DNA of 64,000 nt. Source: Notamacropus eugenii. Lineage: Eukaryota; Chordata; Mammalia; Diprotodontia; Macropodidae. The notes below the pieces were generated by a model, which was not told the origin of the DNA, did no database searches, and was given only the letters and a program-made list of their open reading frames with translations. Each line of letters begins with the position of its first letter. The stretch's first letter is position 1. The stretch lies in NCBI RefSeq assembly GCF_028372415.1, contig NC_092879.1:65301651-65365650 (forward strand), written 5' to 3'. A program made the position numbers and the translations under genes. Positions 56,170 to 64,000 of the stretch are shown here, one piece after another.

Positions 56170-56810
56170 CAAAATTTAAAAGTCATTTATAAAGATTGAC
56201 AGAGCTGACTCACTGGTAATAGAAGGTAACTCCTGGTCAAGCTAACAGCTTGGTCAACATCCCTCCTTCCCTGTGGTTCTTTGCAGTTCCTGGTGACCTC
56301 TTTGCTTTTCCAAAGGAAACTCCCTGGTTCTTTGGCATACCCCCAGTGGCCCATAGGGATGTGTTATATTTTTTACTGGGTCAGAGGCCTGTGGATCTCC
56401 CTGGTAGGCACTTCCTTCCCTGCCTCCTGCACCCTGTGTTCCCTTCTGTCTCTCCACTGGCCCTTTGATCTCCAGCCTCTCCTCCTTGTCTCCCCACTGT
56501 CTGGCCCAGGTCTTTGGCTACCTAGATCTGAATGCTCTACAGACTCCCTTTGCTGGTTCGGGCACTTCCTTGCCCTTATGGTTTCCCATGTGACAGGCCC
56601 TTCTTGCTTTCCACGGAGCCAGGAGGCCTTGTATCCCAGACCTCACCTCCACCATGGCTGTGACTACAGTGGACTTCTGTTGGGGTTCTTCTGGAATCAG
56701 TGGGATGCTCCATTTACACGCCTCTCCCCCAAAGCTCAGCCCCACACTCTCTTGGGTTCTGTTGCTGTGGTGAGCTCTGGATGAGGCTATCCCTCACTCT
56801 CTCTCTCCAG
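56170..56810 (+). promoter_or_regulatory. Gene leader without a gene (copy 2)
   Basis: Leader collinear with the others (GCCCAGGTCTTTGGCTACC), ending CTCTCTCCAG at 56810 and followed at once by satellite (GCCTGTGTCTGGATTTCAG). Same junction as at 41326, so one event later duplicated. Confidence 0.65.
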
Positions 56811-57629
56811 GCCTGTGTCTGGATTTCAGTACATTCACGACCCTCAGCTGCTTTCCATGTACACACTGGAATTGTCCCAGGAAGAGAGGCAGTCTGTGGA
56901 TAGATTTTTGGGCTCTCTCCCAGAGCCCATCCTCACACCTATCACCTGTGAGTGTTAGAATTCTGGATGGATTCTGGCTGTCCTTTATGTTTTCTTGAGC
57001 AGGGACATACTTTAAGCGAATACTGGCCTTGTTTTATCTGTGCTTTTCTACCATTTCACTTGGTCAGGTCTGCAAGACTGTTGCTGGATGAAGATTTGAT
57101 TTCCAGGGCGTCAGCTAGAGCCCAGCCTCAGCCCCCCCATGTGACTGATTGAATTGTGGGTGTATACTGTCTGTCCAATACCTTTTCTTCCCCAAGGGGA
57201 CACTGTTTGGGTACTTTGACAAGGTTCTGGCTGCATTTTTACTTCATTGCACTTTCTGAGATCTGCAAAAGGTTGCTGGATGGAGGTGAAGAAATCTGGC
57301 TGAGAGTGTAAAGGAGGTTCCCCTGCTATCATGTCCTGTGGCATAGCTGCCATTTTGTGGAAGATTCCCTTTGCCTTTAACTGGATCTCCATTTCAGGTG
57401 CTTCTGGTCCACTTCCTGCTTTCCCTCTAGACTGAAGGAGTGCCTTGGGACCAAGTGTAATCAGTGGAGACATCTCTAGGGTCAATGGCAAAGTCCAAGA
57501 AGCTGGTTCACTGACTGCTTCTGCATGGACTTTCTGGTTGTGGTTTCTGACAGTCTTTCTCACTTGGTAGCTGGTATAGGTGATTCTGGTTGAAATCCTA
57601 TTTCAGTCACAAGAGAGGAAATATTGAGG
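56811..57629 (+). repeat. Satellite-like higher-order repeat, block 10
   Basis: Collinear with 41327-42145. It ends abruptly at GAGGAAATATTGAGGA, where the gene scrap begins. Confidence 0.7.
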
Positions 57630-57673
57630 ATCTATTTGTACCTGGAGAGCAACAAGAGAGACATCGCAAACTA
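57630..57673 (+). pseudogene. 44-bp gamma-SNAP-like scrap
   Basis: ATCTATTTGTACCTGGAGAG and what follows match the coding segment for VYLYLESTEVDV in the 44.4-kb pseudogene (near 44727) and for EVDIAA in the 23.7-kb gene, with a handful of mismatches. It lies exactly between satellite and LINE-1 sequence. Confidence 0.6.
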
Positions 57674-59045
57674 ACAGAACCTAACAGAAACCACATGATT
57701 GTCTCAACAGATGCAGAAAAAGCTTTTGACAAAATTCAACACCCATTCTTATTAAAAACACTGGAGAACACAGGAATAAATGGAATTTTCCATAAAATAA
57801 TAAGCAATATCTACCCAAACCTTTAACAAGTATTATATGCAACAGACAAAAGCTAGATGCATTTCCAATAAGACCCAGGGTGAAACAAGCATGTCCATTA
57901 TCACCACTATTATTCAATATAATACTAGAAATGTTAGCTGTAGCAATAAGAGAAGAAAAAGAAATTGAAGGAATTAGAATAGGCAAAGAAGAATCTAAGT
58001 TATCACTCTTTACAGATGATATGATGGTATACTTAGAGAATGCCAAAGATTCGATTAAAAAACTATTTGAAATAACAAACAACTTTGGCACAGTTGCAGT
58101 TTACAAAGTGAATCCACACAAATCTTATGTATTTCTATATATTCCTAACAAAGCCCAACAGCAAGAGATAGAAAGAGAAATCCCATTTAAAGCCAGGTAG
58201 ACACTATAAAATATCTGGGAGTCTACCTGCCAAAACAAATCCAAAGACTATATGAACACAATTACAAGACACTTTTCACGCAAATAAAGTCAGATCTAAG
58301 TAAGTGGAAAAATTTCAGTTGCTTGTGGGTAGTCTGAAACAAATATAATGAAAATGACAATTCTACCTAAATTAATTTACCTGTTTAGTGCCATGCCAAT
58401 CAAACTATCAGATAATTTTATTCTCGAGCTGGAAAAAAATATATCAAAATTCATCTGGAAGAACAAAATGTCCAGAATATCAAGGGAACGAATGAAAAGA
58501 AATGCTAGGGAAGGTGGCATAGCTCTACCAGATCTCATATTGTATTATAAAGCAACAGTTATCAAAACCACTTGGTACTGGCTAAGAAAAGGAAGGGCAG
58601 ACCAGTGGAATATGCTAGGTACTCAAGACACAGTAGTCAATGAATATAGCAATCTACTGTTTGATAAACACAAGAGCCCCAGCTTCTGGGATAAGAAATC
58701 ACTGTTTCACAAAAATTGTTGAGAAAACTGGATAACAGTGTGGTAGAAACTTGGCATAAACCAATGCTTGACACCATACACGAGAATAAAGTGCAAATGG
58801 GTACATGATCTAGGTATAAAGATTGATATCATAAACAAGTTAGTGGAACAAGGAATAGCATACTTATCAGATTTGTGGAGTAGTGAAGAATTTTTTACTA
58901 AAAAAGAAATAGAAAGCATCATGAAGTGCAAAATGGATAGCTTTGATTACATTAAACTGAAAAGCTTTTACACAACCAAATCCAATGCAACCAAGTTTAG
59001 ATGGAAAACAGAAAACTGGGAAAGAATTTTTGCAACTAGTACCTG
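57674..59045 (+). mobile_element. LINE-1 ORF2 fragment (truncated at both ends)
   Basis: Translated pieces match the LINE-1 reverse transcriptase and C-terminal domains in order: [19 protein letters not shown], then QACPLSPLLFNIILEMLA, then LSLFTDDMMVYLE (the FADDM active-site block, Ala to Thr), then the MTILPKLIYLFSAMPI region, WYWLRKGRADQW, and DSFDYIKLKSFYTTKSNA near the C-terminus. The frame is broken at several places (shifts near 57830-57880, 58200-58340 and 58725-58770). Endonuclease, ORF1, 3'UTR and A tail are absent. No target-site duplication is visible; the ends are rearrangement breakpoints. Confidence 0.92.
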
Positions 59046-60394
59046 TGCAACCAGAATCCCCTAAATCAGCTGTCCACTGAAAGACAGTCCCAAAGAAAAA
59101 AGAAAGGTCACGCAGAAGTAGTCAGTGATCCAGCTTCTTGAGCTTTGCATGAGACCCTAGAAATGACACCACTGACTACACGTGGTCCCAAGGCAATCCA
59201 GCAGGCGCCAGGAAAACCTGGAAGTGGACCAGAAGCATCTGAAATGGAAACTCAGGGAAAGAAAAAGGGAATCTTATACGAAATCCCAATCAAAACACAA
59301 GCCTTCACCCCAGGGATCCTACATTGCACTTTGAGCTACATTCCCTCACATCCATCCACCAACAGTGTGCAAACTTTAGAAAGGGCAATGGAGGAAAAGC
59401 ACAGCCAGTAAGAGGCCAAAGTAGTCAAGAAGTGTGTGCCTGGTCAATGAATGGAATGGACAGCCCAAATCCAGCCGGAATTCAGTCATTCACAGCAGGG
59501 AGCCAAATCTATAGACAGCCTGTGTGTCTGAGAAAGACAATAGCACAGTGTACATATAAAGGACAGAGGCACCAGAAGGGGCCAACATCTAGACCCAGGC
59601 AGACAGTAAAGAATCTTCCCCAATATCCCATCCAGGGGCCAGGCCCTCACACAGTGGCTCCTTGTTTGCACTCTGGTCTACATTCCATAAAGGGGATCCA
59701 CCAGCTGTATGCAGCCCTGATAAAGAACAGTGGTGCAAAAGCACAGCAAGAACTAGGCCAAAATTCCCCCAAAGTATGACCCTGGTCAGGAAAAGGGAAT
59801 GCACAGCCAGGGTCCACCCTGAATTCAGTCTTTCAGTAGGGACAGAGGATGACCTGTAGCAGACAATCAAGAAATCTATCCACAGACTGCCTATGGGTCC
59901 AGGAGGGTTCCAGTGTATACATGAAAATGACCAGAATACCTACAATGGTCTGAAATCGAGACTCAGGACATAGGAGAGGAATGTGCACAAAAATACCGTA
60001 ATATCTAGGGAATGATTCCCAGCATAGGGTCCCAACTGTGGTGCCTGTATCAAACACTAAAATGATATCTCGAGAGTAGATAGCCCGTTTGTTCAAGAAG
60101 GACCCCAGGACGTCGGCCACAATCCCCCAAATGAACTCCTCAGGGAAAGAGGAGAAGAATGTGCAAGAAAAAAATTCAACCCTATGAGGTTGCTTACAAC
60201 AAGTTGCTTCAAAGAAATAGGCCCAGAGAGCTTTTGGATGCAGGGACAATGGTGCTCTGCCTCAGCCTCAAGAGGGAACACAGGCGAAGGGTCATGCTGA
60301 AAGGAACACAAGCAATGGGCCTCAGTGCCCTGAGAGGGAAAATACAAGAACCATTCTAGGTGCCAGCAACCATAGTAGACATCTACCAAAAGCC
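59046..60394 (-). repeat. Satellite-like higher-order repeat, inverted arm, part 1
   Basis: From here all module phrases read on the - strand, for example the complement of GATTTCAGACCATTGTAGG near 59955. It resembles 48.6-49.1, 37.6-37.8 and 4.7-5.05 kb in opposite orientation. No gene is supported. Confidence 0.75.
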
Positions 60395-61725
60395 TCTAGG
60401 GAGGGACAGATGGGGACACACAGACAGAGAGGGAACACACAGACCTATGGGGACACATGGACACACAGAGTAGAGCACATGGACAGATGGGAGATACAAA
60501 GACAGATGGGGAAACTCAGACAGGCAGATGGGGGCACAGGGACAGGTGGGGAAACATGGACGGATAGATGGGGGACACACAGACAGAGCAGACACGCAGA
60601 CAATACTGAGACGTATGGGGAAACACAGAGAGATGCGAACACAGAGACTGAACGGGGCACAGAGACAGATCAAAAAGGACAGAAGTGCAGATGGCGACAC
60701 AGGCACAGAAAGATAGGGACACATGGGGAGAGAGAGTAGAACACATGGATAGATAGGAGACACACAGACTCACGGGGACACAAAGACACACATATGGGGA
60801 CACAGACAGATGGCGACACATGGACAGGCAGATGGGGATACACGGACAGACAGACGAGGAGACATGGACAGGTGGGAAAACATGGACAGACAGATGGGGT
60901 ACACATGGACAGATGACCAAACACGGTAGAGATGGAAAAACACGGACAGATGCATGGAGACACATGGACAGATGAGGACATACGCACAGCTGGGGAAACA
61001 TGGAGAGAAAGAACAGGGATATACAGACTGAGAAGTGACACAAAGACAGACAGGAGACACATGAACAGATGGGAACACTCATAGTGATAGAAACACACAG
61101 ACAGACACATGGGGACAAACATACAGAAAGATGGGGGCACGGACAGGTGGGGACACAAGGACAGAGAAATGGGGACACAAGGACAGAACGATGGAGATTC
61201 ATGGACAGACAGATCAGAATTCAAGCACTGGTGGGGAAACATGGAGACACAGGCGGGGCATAGACCAACGGAAGGGGAAACACAGACAGACATATGGGGG
61301 CACACAGACACATGGGGACACACGGATGGACAGAATGGGAAACAGATTGAGAAACAATGACAGCCACATGGGGACACATACACAGACTGATGGAGACACT
61401 CAGAAAAACAGATGGGGACACACACATGGATGGGGCACACGGAGAGACAAAAGGGGACACAGAGACAGATGGAACACACAGACAGACACGTGGGGACACA
61501 CAAACAGGCAGATGGGGACACAAAATCAGGACATTGGGGATGCACAAAGGGTAAGACAAGTACAGAGAGGAGACACACAGACAGATGGGGACACAACAGA
61601 TGAGGATGCACCGAGAAATACATGGGGATACACGTCGAGATAGGAGATACAGAGACAGATTGATGGGGACACCCAGAAAGAAGGGGACTCATGGAACAGA
61701 TGGGGACACACAGACAGATACATCA
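60395..61725 (-). repeat. CT/GT-rich minisatellite, inverted (longest array, ~1.3 kb)
   Basis: Reads on + as ACAGATGGGGACACACAGAC units. The 340-codon - strand frame inside it is Cys/Pro/Ser/Val-rich, has parallels in all frames and is not a gene. Confidence 0.9.
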
Positions 61726-62229
61726 GGCTTGAGGGAAAGCAGCAAGAGGACCAGAAGCTCCTGAAATGGGGACCCCAGGACAGAGAAAGAGAATCTCCCA
61801 CAAAATCTCATACATGATAAAGTCCTTCGCAGCAGGGGGACATACAATACACTCAGCCACATTCCCTCACATCCATCCACCAACAGTGTGCAAACCTTAG
61901 AAAGTGCAATGGAGGAAAAGCACAGTCAGTATGAGGCTCAAGCAGCCAAAAAGTGTGTCCCTTATCAAGGAATGGAATGGACAGCCCAAATCCAGCCAGA
62001 ATTCAATCGTTCACAGTAGGGAGTCTGTAGGTCTGCTCTGGGAAACATAGCAGAAATCTATCCACAGACAGTGTGTATGTCGAGCACAATAGCACAAAGT
62101 ACATAGAAACGACAGAGGCACCAATAGGGGCTGAAATGTAGGCCCAGGCAGAGAGGAGAGGAATCTTGACCAAAGTCTCATCCACATCTAGGTCGTTTAC
62201 TACTCCTTCCAGACTTTCTGAGTGAAAAT
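61726..62229 (-). repeat. Satellite-like repeat, inverted arm, part 2
   Basis: Inverted counterpart of 6881-7355, including the complement of GTGGGAGATTCTCTTTCTC near 61790 and the same short antisense-free structure. No gene is seen. Confidence 0.7.
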
Positions 62230-62764
62230 CTCACTCCCTCTACAAAGATTGTGAACACAGAGCATATCACAGTTTACTGACATATATGTACCCGTCAATC
62301 CTTGGGCAAAGATTGGAAAGCCAAATTCAGACCCATCCCCAAGCCACTGCAGCTACAAATCCTCATGCCTAGGAGACTGGATGTTTGTCATGCTGATCTT
62401 TCACATTAAGCATTTCTTTGGAAGTGAGAGTGCTGAATTTCATCAGGAATGGTTTCTAAAGAAGTAAAGCTAGGGATAAGAACTCAAAAGAATTTCACAA
62501 TAAATAATCTAAGGAAAGCTCTGGGTACTACTACTTTGTCCTCCCCCCAAACTAGCTCTGTGAAATCTTGGGGCCATGTCACAGGACGTCATTTTACAGC
62601 ATGACCTGAATATACAAGGATGTAGCAGAAACATAGAAGAGAGCATGATGGTAATACAGGTCCTTCTTCATTTGCTGAGCTGGGGCTTGCATAAGCATGA
62701 CAAACTGACTTTCCTCTTCCTTGTGATGGCTTTAAACCCAGCATTCAGAGGCTTTCTTGCATTC
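62230..62764 (-). repeat. 'M' module, inverted copy
   Basis: The complement of GTAGAGGGACTGAGATTTTC-like and GGCTTGGGGATGGGTCTGAA-like phrases shows it is the inverted equivalent of 6251-6880. Confidence 0.65.
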
Positions 62765-62794
62765 TCACAAGGGTGAATTTCCATGGTCTACTGA

Positions 62795-63025
62795 GTGATG
62801 TTCATGCACATGGCCTGCATTCTGATATCGGGAGCATCTCTGCCCAGGGTGGATAGCTACAGCCATCTCCAGGAAGTTCTGTGTCCTGGGGACACTACTG
62901 CTAGGCAGGATGGAGATGGAAAAGTCATCACTGGCCTTGGTGGGTTCCAGACTCACCTGGAGCCTGCCCTGCTCCTCTTTCTAGACAGTTCCACTGTAGA
63001 CATGGAAAGCAACAGAGGGGCCTGA
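62795..63025 (+). other. Recurring ORF of the satellite, inverted copy (uncertain coding)
   Basis: Contains LPRVDSYSHLQEVLCPGD and GLGGFQTHLEPALLLFL, the relative of the - strand frames at 6028-6285 and 27499-27756, lacking about ten residues near its C-terminal part. Coding status unknown. Confidence 0.25.
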
Positions 63026-64000
63026 ATGGTCTGAAATCAAGACTCAGGCAAAAGGAAAGAGGAACTTGCAACACAAGAGGCTAAGAGGGAATTCAGCAAT
63101 CACTGCAGGGGGTCCCAACCCAAGTTCTAGCAGCAAACCACTGTAGTGATCCATGAGCGCTGACTGGAGAGAAGAAAACCCCTGCTTCAAGAGGGACCCC
63201 AGTACTTGGCCAGAATACAACAAATGAACTCCTCAGCAACAAGGAGAAGAATGGTCCAAAACAAACCCAACACAGGAACAAATGGGTTAACACAAAAGGA
63301 GCCCAGAGAGTTTAGATGGAGGGACAGAGATGCTGCATCTTGGCCTACAGGTGGAATACAGAGGAATGTTTTCCTGAAGTGAGGCAGGAATGTCCCTAAA
63401 TGCCTAGCAAGGGGAACACAGGAGCTATCCGAGGTGCCAGCTGACAAAGCAGCAGGTCCTCCAAAGGGCTCCTTTGAGGGAACACTACAACCATTGATCC
63501 AAGGACATGGTGGTTCCTGGGAAAATGTCCTGATGATTCTGAAACAAAACCCAGAACTTTTAGACCACAGACACAGCAGGGGGCCCTTCCAAAGACCAGA
63601 AGAGAGCCCCTCAAACCTGTCAAAAGAAGTTCTTGGGACCTTCAACATTTCCTCAACCATGACGGATATTAGGATCTCAACCAAATCACCTAAATCAGTT
63701 GCTCAGTGAGAAAGACTGTCAGAAAGCACAACAAGAGAGTCCATGCAGAGGAAGTCAGTATGCCAGCTACTTGGACCTTACCAATGATCCTAGAGATGTC
63801 TCCACTTATTACACTTGATCCCAAGGCCATCCTTCAGTCTACAGGGAAAGAGGAAAGTGGAGCAAAAATGCAGCCCAAACATTGCCAAAATACATGAAGA
63901 GTGTCGCCCTGGTGAACAAAAGGGAATAGTCAGCCAGTATCCACCCAGAAATCAGTCACTCTCAGTAGGGGACTGAGGATGGGTTTTAGCAGACACTACG
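63026..64000 (-). repeat. Satellite-like higher-order repeat, inverted arm, part 3
   Basis: Inverted counterpart of about 5040-6010. The window ends within the complement of TAGTGTCTGCTAAAACCCAT, which is at 5052 on the + strand. The inverted arm therefore continues beyond the window. Confidence 0.78.

Noticed and set aside
57674-59045. Intact or recently inserted LINE-1
   Set aside because: Several frame breaks, no 5' part, no 3'UTR or A tail, no target-site duplication.
60516-61692. 340- and 228-codon - strand frames in the inverted array
   Set aside because: Same minisatellite in inverse orientation; composition artefact with no domain.
60395-61725. CRISPR-like regular repeats
   Set aside because: Units are degenerate, without constant repeats and unique spacers, and the context is a vertebrate minisatellite.

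Overview
The window looks like vertebrate, most likely marsupial, genomic DNA. Evidence: abundant MIR/CORE-type SINE copies of marsupial flavour, a LINE-1 ORF2 fragment, a processed ubiquitin (UBC-type) retrocopy, large satellite-like blocks and low gene density. The species is an inference; no database search was possible.

The recognisable genes are a tandem family of single-exon copies related to gamma-SNAP (NAPG), a TPR-like adaptor that recruits NSF to SNARE complexes. All lie on the + strand. They are: a 3' half cut by the window start (1-516), a 260-codon shortened copy (9429-10211), a full-length copy of 352 aa (15660-16718), a 3'-half fragment (about 18350-18870), a 282-aa copy (23655-24503), a full-length copy of 350 aa (33341-34393) and a pseudogene (44413-45408). 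The family aligns over its whole length with gamma-SNAP without introns, so the founder was probably a retrocopy. It was then amplified as DNA, because each gene carries the same upstream leader, an upstream SINE, a close AATAAA, a (GT)n run and a conserved 3' flank.

Between genes lies a satellite-like repeat with a period of roughly 1.5 kb, itself built from three related ~0.5-kb subunits. It is interspersed with a CT/GT-rich minisatellite (motif near CCATCTGTCTGTGTGTCC) and a conserved 'M' module of about 0.6 kb. Several junctions show repeated unequal exchange: a mosaic block at 33.3-37.6 kb, two leaders with no gene (40.7-41.3 and 56.2-56.8 kb), and a gene fragment fused to a SINE. Another module pair, 28.4-29.9 kb and 51.4-53.4 kb, shares exon-like signals on the - strand, differs in CTG-repeat length, and carries the ubiquitin retrocopy in one member only, with target-site duplication and a matching empty site.

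At about 57.6-59.05 kb a short gamma-SNAP scrap, a LINE-1 fragment and a switch of repeat orientation coincide. From there to the end the same modules run on the - strand, as an inverted partial copy of modules seen at 4.5-7.3, 13-14 and 48-49 kb. The whole looks like an ampliconic, recombination-active locus producing diverging gamma-SNAP-like proteins that differ mostly in their C-terminal, NSF-engaging end.
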